Source of the DNA: JBEIFW01 sp044370695
GTDB lineage: Bacteria; Actinomycetota; Acidimicrobiia; Acidimicrobiales; Ilumatobacteraceae
Direction of reading: 5' to 3'
Length of the DNA stretch: 6,942 bases
Assembly: GCA_044370695.1 (NCBI GenBank)
Contig: JBILVB010000182.1
Location: 1 to 6,942, forward strand
The position numbers were made by a program, and so were the translations under genes. Positions 1-6,084 of this stretch are shown piece by piece. The notes under the pieces were generated by a model that searched no databases, was not told the origin of the DNA, and saw nothing but the letters and a program-made list of their open reading frames with translations. Position 1 is the stretch's first letter; every line of letters starts with the position of its first letter.

Positions 1-258
1 GCCGACGGCTCGGTCGTGTTCGACGCACCGGCCGACGACGAGCCGGTGCAGCGCGAGGCGGCCGACGGCGGTTCGGGTAGCAGCGCCGGAGGCGCCGGGT
101 CGGCCGGCGCCGCCGGGTCGCCCGGCGCCGCGGCTGCGTCGGGCGCCGAACTCGACGAACTGGCCAAGCGGCTCTACGGCCGCATGCGGCTGTTGCTCAA
201 GCAGGAGCTGCGCCACGACCGCGAGCGGGCGGGCTCGCTGACGCGGACACGACGGTAG
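1..258 (+). CDS. C-terminal end of an eCIS-associated protein of unknown function (5' partial)
   Basis: Frame 1 is open from the first base to the TAG at 256-258, giving the last 85 residues of a longer protein. The start lies outside the window; internal GTG codons (for example at 16) are not convincing starts because the frame is already open. Visible parts, in order: an acidic stretch containing 'EPVQRE' (residues 14-19), a Gly/Ala/Ser-rich linker (about 22-49), and a charged, probably helical tail (50-85) with 'LAKRLYGRMR' and 'ELRHDRERAG'. From memory, similar tails (L-A-R-R-L-Y ... E-L-R-x-D-R-E-R-A-G) occur in unnamed proteins just upstream of the second tube gene in actinobacterial CIS clusters; I could not verify this by search. 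The stop is 11 nt before the tube gene, which supports co-transcription. The role is unknown; a structural or assembly part binding the tube or baseplate through the helical tail is only an inference. Confidence 0.75.
   Translation, partial: ADGSVVFDAPADDEPVQREAADGGSGSSAGGAGSAGAAGSPGAAAASGAELDELAKRLYGRMRLLLKQELRHDRERAGSLTRTRR
91..147 (+). repeat. In-frame GGCGCC-containing linker repeats
   Basis: The hexamer GGCGCC occurs at 91-96, 106-111, 124-129 and 142-147, spaced 15, 18 and 18 bases apart and always in the same codon phase (Gly-Ala). The intervening codons add Gly, Ala, Ser and Pro. It encodes the flexible linker of the upstream partial protein. The regular spacing suggests growth by small in-frame duplications, although a Gly/Ala linker in GC-rich DNA could look similar by chance. 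Confidence 0.5.
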
Positions 259-264
259 GGGGAG
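257..264 (+). promoter_or_regulatory. Ribosome binding site of the tube gene
   Basis: The sequence AGGGGGAG lies 5 nt before the ATG at 270 and overlaps the TAG stop of the preceding gene. It is one of the strongest Shine-Dalgarno matches in the window and fixes the tube gene start. A strong site fits the need for many tube subunits per particle. Confidence 0.7.
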
Positions 265-269
265 AATCG

Positions 270-707
270 ATGGCCGACGGCGACCCCGGTATCCAGCTCT
301 ACTTCAGCGTCGAGATCGACGGCGTCGAACTCGGCGCGTTCACCCAGTGCGATGGTCTCGGGGCCGAGGTCGTCGTCGAGCAGCGCGAGGAGGGTGGCAA
401 CAACACCTTCGTCCACCAGCTCCCGGTGCGCGTGAAGTACACGAACATCAAGCTGACCCGCCCACTCGACCGCTCGAGTGCCAAGGTCGCGAAGTGGTTC
501 TCGTCGATGGGCGGGAAGGTCACCCGCAAGACGGGTCGCATCACGGCCAAGGACCCCGAGGGCCGGGACCTTGCGTCCTGGAGCCTGACGGGCGTGATCC
601 CGGTGCGCTGGACGGGTCCGTCGTTCAACGCCGAGTCGGCGAAGGTGGCGACCGAGACCCTCGAGCTCGCACACCACGGATTCGAGTACGAGGACAAGGG
701 GTTCTGA
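270..707 (+). CDS. CIS inner tube protein, T4 gp19 / Afp5-like
   Basis: A 145-residue protein with the hallmarks of the gp19/Hcp-like phage tail tube family (Pfam T4_gp19). 'FSVEIDG' at 12-18, 'GAFTQCDGLG' at 22-31 and the 'EEGGNN' loop at 40-45 followed by 'FVHQLP' are typical of eCIS tube proteins. Length matches the family's usual 140-160 residues. Known members form hexameric rings that stack into the tube propelled through the target membrane. Its place just before the LysM and VgrG genes matches Afp5, the tube variant near the baseplate, rather than the main tube protein encoded beside the sheath; this assignment is positional inference. There is no signal peptide or membrane segment, as expected for a particle assembled in the cytoplasm. 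The ATG follows a strong Shine-Dalgarno, and the next gene starts 4 nt after the stop. Confidence 0.93.
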   Translation: MADGDPGIQLYFSVEIDGVELGAFTQCDGLGAEVVVEQREEGGNNTFVHQLPVRVKYTNIKLTRPLDRSSAKVAKWFSSMGGKVTRKTGRITAKDPEGRDLASWSLTGVIPVRWTGPSFNAESAKVATETLELAHHGFEYEDKGF

Positions 708-711
708 GGCG

Positions 712-1392
712 ATGGACGGCAAGCTGGCCAAGGCCACCCTCACGCTGCACAAGCCGGCCAACGGTGGTCGGGGCCTCGGCGACGAGATCGCTGACGGGCG
801 GTTCGAGTTCTCCTTCAACCCGAAGGAGTTCACGGTGCAGCGCTCCGCGGAGTGGAAGGTGAAGACCGGCAAGACCCCGTCGCCGCCGGAGTACAACGGC
901 GCCAAGGGGGGCAGCATCTCGATCGAGATGTTCCTGGACCGGTCCGAGGAGGGGCAGGACAGCCCGACGGTCGCCGACGTCGCAGCGAAGCTGATGGCCG
1001 CAGTGATGCCGATCAAGGGGGGCGACCAGAACAAGCCGGTCGCCCCGTATGCGAAGTTCTCCTGGGGAGGTACCGATTACGTCCACTGCGCGACCGTGAA
1101 GACCGTCGCCGTGAAGTACACGCGGTTCGCCTCGTCGGGTGAGGCGATTCGGGCCGTGGTGACCCTGACGCTCGAAGAGGTGCTCGCCGTTCCCCCGCGC
1201 CAGAACCCCACGTCGGGTGCGCTCGAGGCGATGGCGCTGCACCAACTCGATGGCGGTGAGCGGCTCGCCCACGTGGCCACCCGACTGCTCGGCACGCCGA
1301 CCCGATGGCGGGAGATCGCGCACGCCAACGACATCGACGATCCGCTGCGTGTCCGGCCGGGCCGCCGCCTCGTCGTGCCCTCGGGGAGTTGA
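712..1392 (+). CDS. CIS tube-domain protein with C-terminal LysM, Afp7-like
   Basis: A 226-residue protein of two parts. Residues 1 to about 165 match the CIS tube-like domain of Afp7/Pvc7, including the signature 'FEFSFNPKEFTVQR' at 31-44 and 'SIEMFLD' further on. Residues about 175-226 form a LysM fold: 'LAHVATRLLGTPTRWREIA' followed by 'ANDIDDPLRVRPGRRLVVP', the usual Asn/Asp and 'L-x-P-G-x-x-L-x-V-P' ending. In studied CIS and T4-like tails, LysM proteins (compare T4 gp53) sit in the baseplate and join the tube or hub to the wedges. LysM generally binds peptidoglycan-type sugars, but in these particles it mainly acts as an assembly module. The ATG at 712 is 4 nt after the tube stop, with GAGG at 706-709 as a weak ribosome site; translational coupling is likely. 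The size is normal for the family. Confidence 0.92.
   Translation: MDGKLAKATLTLHKPANGGRGLGDEIADGRFEFSFNPKEFTVQRSAEWKVKTGKTPSPPEYNGAKGGSISIEMFLDRSEEGQDSPTVADVAAKLMAAVMPIKGGDQNKPVAPYAKFSWGGTDYVHCATVKTVAVKYTRFASSGEAIRAVVTLTLEEVLAVPPRQNPTSGALEAMALHQLDGGERLAHVATRLLGTPTRWREIAHANDIDDPLRVRPGRRLVVPSGS
1383..1388 (+). promoter_or_regulatory. Ribosome binding site of the spike gene
   Basis: GGGGAG lies 7 nt before the GTG at 1396, inside the last codons of the LysM gene. It supports GTG as the start of the spike gene, since no ATG in that frame is near. Confidence 0.6.
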
Positions 1393-1395
1393 GCG

Positions 1396-3126
1396 GTGCC
1401 CGCGCAACCGTCCAACAACCTCGCGATCAGCGTGGGCGGTTCGCGCGTCGAAGGTGTCGACATCGTCGAGGTGCAGGTCGAGGACCATCTCCACCTTCCG
1501 GATTCGTTCTCGGTCACGATCAAGGACCCGGCGCGCAACGCGATCGAGCGGATGGGCGCCCGCATCGGGGCCAAGCTCAAGGTGGTGGTGATCAACGACG
1601 CGCATCCGGCCGGCGAGCCGCTCATCGAAGGGGAGATCACGGCGCTCGAGGCCGAGATCCACGCCGGCACGAGCTACACGGTCGTGCGGGGGTACGACGA
1701 GTCCCACCGGTTGTTCCACGGTCGGGTCACCGAGAGCTACGTCAACGTCACCTATGCGGACATCGCTCGCAAGGTCGCCGATCGACATCACCTCCGTGCG
1801 GGCGACATCGCGGCGACGAGTTCCACCCACCCGCACGTCACCCAGGCCAGCGAGAACGACTGGGAGTTCCTTCGCCGTTTGGCCCGCGAGGTCGGCAACG
1901 AGGTCCTCGTCAGCGACGGTCGGCTCCACTTCCGACCCCCGGCGACGTCGCAGGGGGCTCCCGGGCAGGCGGACCTGTCGAGCCAGGATCCGCTCACGTT
2001 GACCGTCGGCGGCAACCTGATCGAGCTGCGGGCCACGGTGACCGCAGCCGAACAGGTCGAGCAGGTCGAGGTGCGGGGATGGGACCCGCTCGACAAGCGG
2101 GCGATCACGGCGACGGCGCCGGCTCGCACCGTCTCGATCTCCAACGGCCACACACCGGTCGAGCTCGCCGGGCTGTTCAAGGGCCCGCCGCTGGTGGCGG
2201 TCGATCCGCCGATCCGCAACGCCGGAGCCGCCGACGCGGCGGCCCGGGCGCTCGCCGAGCACGTGGCGGCGAGCTTCTCCGAGATCGACGGGATCGCCCA
2301 CGGCGACCCGAAGCTGCGTGCGGGCGCCGCGGTGCGCCTGGCGCTCGCCGGCGCGCCGTTCGACGGGACCTACGTGCTCACCACCACGACGCATCGCTAC
2401 GACCCGGTCGAGGGCTACCGGACGTTGTTCAGCGTGTCGGGCCGGGAGGCGCGCTCGCTGCTCGGGCTCACCGGTGGGGGCGACGGCGGGTCGGGCCGGA
2501 TCGCCGGCGTCGTGCCGGCCGTCGTCGACGACGTCGACGATCCGGACCGACTCGGTCGGGTGCGCCTGCGGTTCCCGTGGCTCGCCGAGCAGTTCGTGAG
2601 CGTGTGGTCGAGGGTCAGCCACGCCGGCGCCGGTCCGGACCGGGGCTGGCTGCTGCTGCCCGAGGTCGGCGACGAGGTCCTGGTGGCATTCGAGCAGGGC
2701 GACATGAACCACCCCTACGTGCTCGGCGGGCTCTACAACGGCCAGGACCAGGCGACGACCGGACCCGGCCAGCTGCTCGACTCCGCCAACGGTGCGGTCA
2801 ACAACCGCCTGTTCACGTCGCGCACCGGCCACCAACTCGTCTTCGTCGATGCGAGTGGCAGCGAGGGGGTCGAGCTGCGAACGGGCGACGGTGCGCTCTC
2901 GATCCGTCTCGACCAAGCCGGCAAGACCCTGACCGTGCAGAGCGACGGGGACCTGAAGATCTCGGCCCAGGGCAACGTCACCGTCGAAGCGACCGGCACC
3001 CTCGAGCTGTCGGGGCGCGCGGTCAAGGTCAAGGCCCAATCGAACCTGGATCTCGACGGCGGCCAGGTCGCCGTCAACGGGTCGGGCCCGGTGCGGGTGT
3101 CCGGTCAACCGATCCAGCTCAACTGA
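1396..3126 (+). CDS. VgrG-like spike protein (gp27-gp5 fusion), Afp8-like
   Basis: A 576-residue protein starting with GTG. Residues 1 to about 350 are the gp27-like hub part ('PDSFSVTIKDP' near 36-46; 'VVRGYDESHRLFHGR' around 96-110; 'ENDWEFLRRLAREVGNE' around 153-169), as in the phage late-control gene D/VgrG family. Residues 367-449 are the gp5 OB-fold ('GRIAGVVPAVV', 'DRLGRVRLRFPW', 'GWLLLPEVGDEVLVAFEQGD', 'PYVLGGLYNG'). Residues about 471-576 are Val/Leu/Gly-rich strands expected to form the trimeric beta-helix needle, ending 'PIQLN'. There is no lysozyme insert as in T4 gp5 and no extra toxin domain after the needle, which is usual for eCIS spikes. It should form a homotrimer at the tube tip, pierce the target envelope and possibly carry a tip protein or cargo. 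It sits 3 nt after the LysM gene and 11 nt before gp25. Confidence 0.95.
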   Translation: MPAQPSNNLAISVGGSRVEGVDIVEVQVEDHLHLPDSFSVTIKDPARNAIERMGARIGAKLKVVVINDAHPAGEPLIEGEITALEAEIHAGTSYTVVRGYDESHRLFHGRVTESYVNVTYADIARKVADRHHLRAGDIAATSSTHPHVTQASENDWEFLRRLAREVGNEVLVSDGRLHFRPPATSQGAPGQADLSSQDPLTLTVGGNLIELRATVTAAEQVEQVEVRGWDPLDKRAITATAPARTVSISNGHTPVELAGLFKGPPLVAVDPPIRNAGAADAAARALAEHVAASFSEIDGIAHGDPKLRAGAAVRLALAGAPFDGTYVLTTTTHRYDPVEGYRTLFSVSGREARSLLGLTGGGDGGSGRIAGVVPAVVDDVDDPDRLGRVRLRFPWLAEQFVSVWSRVSHAGAGPDRGWLLLPEVGDEVLVAFEQGDMNHPYVLGGLYNGQDQATTGPGQLLDSANGAVNNRLFTSRTGHQLVFVDASGSEGVELRTGDGALSIRLDQAGKTLTVQSDGDLKISAQGNVTVEATGTLELSGRAVKVKAQSNLDLDGGQVAVNGSGPVRVSGQPIQLN

Positions 3127-3130
3127 GGAG
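3125..3130 (+). promoter_or_regulatory. Ribosome binding site of the gp25-like gene
   Basis: GAGGAG begins inside the VgrG stop codon and lies 7 nt before the ATG at 3138. This decides the gp25 start: the same frame is open far upstream, but that part overlaps VgrG and is not a gene. Confidence 0.65.
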
Positions 3131-3137
3131 CACGGCC

Positions 3138-3539
3138 ATGGCACGCAGTCCGATCGGTGCAGGGATCGCCTTCCCCTTGCGGCTCGACCCCGCCGGGTCG
3201 CTCGCGTTGGTCACCGGTGTCCAGGAGATCGAAGAAGCGATCCGGTTGATCCTCGCCACGGCCCCGGGTGAGCGACCGATGCGCCCCGAGTTCGGTTGCG
3301 GCATCCACGACTACGTGTTCGCCCCCGCCGACCGGGAGACCGCCGGTCGCCTGCGCGACGCCGTGTCTCGGGCGCTGGAACGTTGGGAGCCCCGCATCGA
3401 TCTGTTGGGCGTGACGGTGCGGGCCGACGAGACCGACGGCTCGTGCCTGTACATCGACATCCGGTACGAGATCCGCGGCTCGAACGACCCCCGCAACCTC
3501 GTGTTCCCCTTCTACGTCATCCCGCAGGAGCAGCCGTGA
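3138..3539 (+). CDS. GPW/gp25 family baseplate wedge protein, Afp9-like
   Basis: A 133-residue protein, typical for the gp25 family. Evidence: 'EIEEAIRLIL' at 30-39, 'PGERPMRPEFGCGI' at 43-56 (the family's P-G-E-R/x-P-E-F-G-x-G core), 'ALERWEPRI' at 79-87 and the 'NLVFPFY' strand at 120-126. In T4, R-type pyocins and CIS, gp25 binds the inner end of the first sheath ring through its handshake-like strand and is part of the conserved wedge core with the gpJ/gp6 type protein; it helps trigger sheath contraction. Start chosen at ATG 3138 for its ribosome site and because the encoded N-terminus ('GIAFPLRLDP') is where the family begins. Its stop codon overlaps the GTG start of the gpJ-like gene by 4 bases, so the two partners are translationally coupled. 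Confidence 0.94.
   Translation: MARSPIGAGIAFPLRLDPAGSLALVTGVQEIEEAIRLILATAPGERPMRPEFGCGIHDYVFAPADRETAGRLRDAVSRALERWEPRIDLLGVTVRADETDGSCLYIDIRYEIRGSNDPRNLVFPFYVIPQEQP
3526..3530 (+). promoter_or_regulatory. Ribosome binding site of the gpJ-like gene
   Basis: AGGAG lies 5 nt before the GTG at 3536, within the gp25 coding end. Good spacing plus the GTGA start/stop overlap fix the start of the large baseplate gene, rather than any of the in-frame codons further upstream inside gp25. Confidence 0.65.
3536..3539 (+). promoter_or_regulatory. GTGA start/stop overlap, gp25 to gpJ
   Basis: The GTG start of the gpJ-like gene and the TGA stop of gp25 share bases. Such overlaps favour re-initiation by the same ribosome and help keep the two wedge partners in balance. 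The same arrangement recurs at 5506-5509 (GTGA) and 6081-6084 (ATGA). Confidence 0.7.
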
Positions 3540-5509
3540 GCCTCCCCGCCCCGAATCTCGACGATCGCACGTTCCAGCAGCTCGTCGACGAGGCCAAGCG
3601 CATGGTGCAGCGCCGCTGGCCGGAGTGGACGGGGTGGACCGACCACAACGTCTCGGACCCGGGGGTCACGCTGATCGAGACCTTCGCGTTCATGGTCGAG
3701 CAGCTCGTGTACCGGCTCAACCGGGTCCCCGACCGGCTCTACGTGAAGTTCCTCGACCTGCTCGGCGTCGAGTTGCGACCGCCCCATGCGGCGACCACCG
3801 ACGTGACGTTCTGGTTGACGGCGCCGCAAGCGCGCGTCGTGACCGTGCCGGCCGGCGTCGAGGTGGCCACCGAGCGGACCGATCGGAGCGAAGCGGTCGT
3901 GTTCCGGACCGTGGAGGAACTCTCGATCGTGCCGGTCCGGCGGATCGCCGTCGCCGTGCAAGCGGTCGGCGGCGCGCTCGAAGACCGCACCGCCGCATTG
4001 GCTACGGGCCGGGACATCGCGCTGTTCGCCGAACCGCCCCAGCCCGGGGACGCGTGCTACGTGGGGCTGTCGGACCCGGCGCCGTCGTGCGTGCTCGACC
4101 TTCGCATCGCCGGCAACGTCGAGGGTTTCGGAATCAACCCCTTGCGACCGCCCCGGCTCTGGGAGGCGTGGACGACCGACGGTTGGAAGCCCTGCGAGAT
4201 CGAACGGGACACCACGGGGGGGTTCAACCGCCCCGGTGACGTGGTGCTCCACCTCCCGCCCGACCATGCGGCCTCGACGGTGTCGGGCCAGCGGGGCGGG
4301 TGGGTGCGTTGCGTCGTTTCCGCCACCCCGCCGGGCGACAACCCGTACCGGGCTTCGCCCCGCATCACGGACCTGACGGCGTTCACCGTCGGCGGTACCA
4401 CGGGTGCCCGGCATGCCACCGAGGTGCTCGCCGAGGTGCTCGGGAACTCCGAGGGTGCACCCGGGCAAGCCTTCGACCTCGAGCACCGGCCGGTGGTGTT
4501 CGGCGGCGAGCCCGAGGTGATCGAGGCCATGCAGGACCTCGAACAGGCCGACGGCACGTCGGCAGCGGTCGTGCACGAGTGGCGACGGGTCGACGACTTC
4601 GTCGACGCCGGCCCGACCGACCGGGTGTTCCGGATCGATCCGACGGCGGGGCGGATCCTGTTCGGGCCGGCGGTGCGCGACCCCGAGGACTCGATCCGCC
4701 AGCACGGTGCCGTGCCGCCGGCGGGCAGCGTGCTGCGGGTGCGCCGCTACCTCCACGGCGGCGGTCGGGTGGGCAACGTCCTGCCGGGGACCCTGCGGGT
4801 GCTGAAGGCGTCCGTGCCCTCGGTGGCCCGGGTGGAGAACCGGCGGGCGGCGACCGGCGGGGTCGACGGCGAGACCGTCGATGCGGCCAAGGCGCGCGCC
4901 CCGCTCGCGTTCCGCACCCGTGACCGGGCCGTCACCGCCGAGGACTATGAGTACCTGGCGCTGCAGGCGTCACGGAACCTGGCCCGGGCCCACTGCCTCA
5001 CCCCGGCCGCCGAGCCCGGTGTCGTGCGGTTGCTCGTCGTGCCCCACGTGCCCGAGCAGCCGACGCCCGAGCAGCTCCAGCCCGACGCCGACACCCTCGG
5101 ACGGGTCGCGGCCGAGCTCGACCTGCGCCGGGTCCTGGGCGCACGCGTCGTGGTCGAACCGCCCGCCTACCAGGGGGTGCGCGTCGTGGTGTTCGTGCGG
5201 CCGTGGGCGACGGCGAACGCCGCGGAACTCGAGGCGCGGGTCGTGGCCGCCGTGCGCCGTCACCTGCATCCGGTGCACGGCGGACCCGACGGCACCGGAT
5301 GGCCGCTGGGGCGGCCCGTCACCACCGGCGAACTCGTCGGGGCAGTGGGCCGCCTTCCCGGGGTCGACCAGGTGGAGGACCTCCTGCTGTTCGCCATCGA
5401 CCTCGCCACCGGGCAGTACGCCCCGCAGCCCCAACCGCGTCTGGTGCCCCAGGCCAACGGGTTGCCGTACCTCGAGCGCTGCGAGGTCCGCCTGCAGGGG
5501 CCGACGTGA
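3536..5509 (+). CDS. Putative baseplate assembly protein, gpJ / T4 gp6-like, Afp11-like
   Basis: A 657-residue protein starting with GTG. The N-terminal 85 or so residues ('LDDRTFQQLVDEAKR', 'WTDHNVSDPGVTLIETFAFM', 'YRLNRVPDRLYVKFLDLLGV') closely match the opening of the 'putative baseplate assembly protein' family (TIGR02243) found in eCIS and phage tail-like clusters. The middle part (about 90-420) is less conserved and beta-rich. The C-terminal part holds the baseplate J core: 'RIDPTAGRILFG', 'AFRTRDRAVTAEDYEYLAL' around 458-476 and 'YQGVRVVVFVRP'. Family members dimerise to form the ring of wedges around the hub and, with gp25 and a gpI/gp7-type protein, pass the contraction signal to the sheath. 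Start set by the ribosome site and the GTGA overlap with gp25; its own stop overlaps the next GTG in the same way. The length is within the family's broad range. No signal peptide. Confidence 0.94.
   Translation: MSLPAPNLDDRTFQQLVDEAKRMVQRRWPEWTGWTDHNVSDPGVTLIETFAFMVEQLVYRLNRVPDRLYVKFLDLLGVELRPPHAATTDVTFWLTAPQARVVTVPAGVEVATERTDRSEAVVFRTVEELSIVPVRRIAVAVQAVGGALEDRTAALATGRDIALFAEPPQPGDACYVGLSDPAPSCVLDLRIAGNVEGFGINPLRPPRLWEAWTTDGWKPCEIERDTTGGFNRPGDVVLHLPPDHAASTVSGQRGGWVRCVVSATPPGDNPYRASPRITDLTAFTVGGTTGARHATEVLAEVLGNSEGAPGQAFDLEHRPVVFGGEPEVIEAMQDLEQADGTSAAVVHEWRRVDDFVDAGPTDRVFRIDPTAGRILFGPAVRDPEDSIRQHGAVPPAGSVLRVRRYLHGGGRVGNVLPGTLRVLKASVPSVARVENRRAATGGVDGETVDAAKARAPLAFRTRDRAVTAEDYEYLALQASRNLARAHCLTPAAEPGVVRLLVVPHVPEQPTPEQLQPDADTLGRVAAELDLRRVLGARVVVEPPAYQGVRVVVFVRPWATANAAELEARVVAAVRRHLHPVHGGPDGTGWPLGRPVTTGELVGAVGRLPGVDQVEDLLLFAIDLATGQYAPQPQPRLVPQANGLPYLERCEVRLQGPT
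5496..5500 (+). promoter_or_regulatory. Ribosome binding site of the gpI-like gene
   Basis: AGGGG lies 5 nt before the GTG at 5506, inside the end of the gpJ-like gene. With the GTGA overlap it supports 5506 as the start. Confidence 0.55.
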
Positions 5510-6084
5510 GGACGGGGTTCGAGGACTGGTCGCTGCCCGGGGTCGAGCCGGTCCCCGGTTTCGTGTCGCGTGGCGCCGTCGGGCTCGGCTCCTTGCTTCC
5601 GGCGATCTACCAGGAGCTCGACGTCAACGCGATGCTGCTGTGCGAGGCCCTCGATGCCGTGCTCGCCCCGATCTGGCTGACCCTCGACAACCTCGACGCC
5701 TACCTCGATCCGGCGCTGTCGCCGCTCGACGTGCTGTCGTGGGTGGCGGGTTGGGTCGGCCTCGCGGTCGACGACAACTGGCGGCCCGAACAACTGCGAC
5801 GCCTCGTCGCGTCGAGCGTCGAGCTGTTCCGGTGGCGGGGCACGGCCAAGGGTGTGCGCGAGCTCGTCGAGGCCTACCTCGGGGGTCGGGTCGAGGTGCT
5901 CGACAACGGCGGGGTGACGGTCTCGGCCCGTCCCGGCGGCCCCGCGCCGGGGGCGAGCGCACCGGGCATCCTCGTGCGCGTCGCCGTTCCGCTCATCCCG
6001 GCCGAGCTCGAACGGGTGACCAGGCTCGTGCGCGCGGCGACCCCGGCCCACGTGCCGGTCCGGGTCGAGGTCGCGCTGCGATGA
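5506..6084 (+). CDS. Phage tail protein, gpI-like (TIGR02242 type)
   Basis: A 192-residue protein starting with GTG. It has the set of motifs of the actinobacterial/eCIS 'phage tail protein' domain: 'LLPAIYQELD' at 30-39, 'LAPIWLTLDNLDAYLDP' at 53-69, 'VLSWVAGWVGLAVDDNW' at 76-92 and 'ELFRWRGTAKG' at 106-116, followed by 'LVEAYLGG'. The remaining C-terminal part ends in a 'TPAHVPVRVEV' strand typical of gpI-type proteins. In related particles it binds the gpJ-like wedge protein and completes the baseplate periphery; the adjacent position, overlapping gpJ by 4 bases, supports this. By position it corresponds roughly to Afp12, although that protein is much larger in Serratia/Photorhabdus systems, so only a core-domain match is claimed. 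The first 25 or so residues vary in the family, so a slightly later start cannot be excluded. The stop overlaps the ATG of the next gene. Confidence 0.9.
   Translation: MRTGFEDWSLPGVEPVPGFVSRGAVGLGSLLPAIYQELDVNAMLLCEALDAVLAPIWLTLDNLDAYLDPALSPLDVLSWVAGWVGLAVDDNWRPEQLRRLVASSVELFRWRGTAKGVRELVEAYLGGRVEVLDNGGVTVSARPGGPAPGASAPGILVRVAVPLIPAELERVTRLVRAATPAHVPVRVEVALR

Noticed and set aside
1396..3126. Possible toxin or lysozyme domain fused to VgrG
   Set aside because: The OB-fold passes straight into beta-helix-like strands and the protein ends at 'PIQLN'; there is no extra domain or insert.
1305..3137. The long open frame on the + strand upstream of and in phase with gp25
   Set aside because: It overlaps VgrG in another frame and reads as Arg/Gly/Pro-rich shadow sequence. 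Only the part from ATG 3138 has gp25 family features and a ribosome site.
625..3144. An 839-codon open frame on the - strand opposite VgrG and the LysM gene
   Set aside because: Its product is rich in Arg, Asp, His and Val with no recognisable domain, and it lies opposite well-supported genes. Long antisense frames are common in GC-rich actinobacterial DNA.
3296..3535. Possible N-terminal extension of the gpJ-like gene upstream of GTG 3536
   Set aside because: The extension overlaps gp25 and is Arg/Pro-rich with no family similarity. The family's conserved N-terminus begins just after GTG 3536.
3512..4756. A 414-codon open frame on the - strand opposite the gpJ-like gene
   Set aside because: His/Arg/Gly-rich with no recognisable domain; it lies opposite a clearly conserved gene.
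5203..5505. Possible N-terminal extension of the gpI-like gene
   Set aside because: It is an out-of-frame shadow of the gpJ C-terminus; the GTGA overlap and ribosome site favour 5506.
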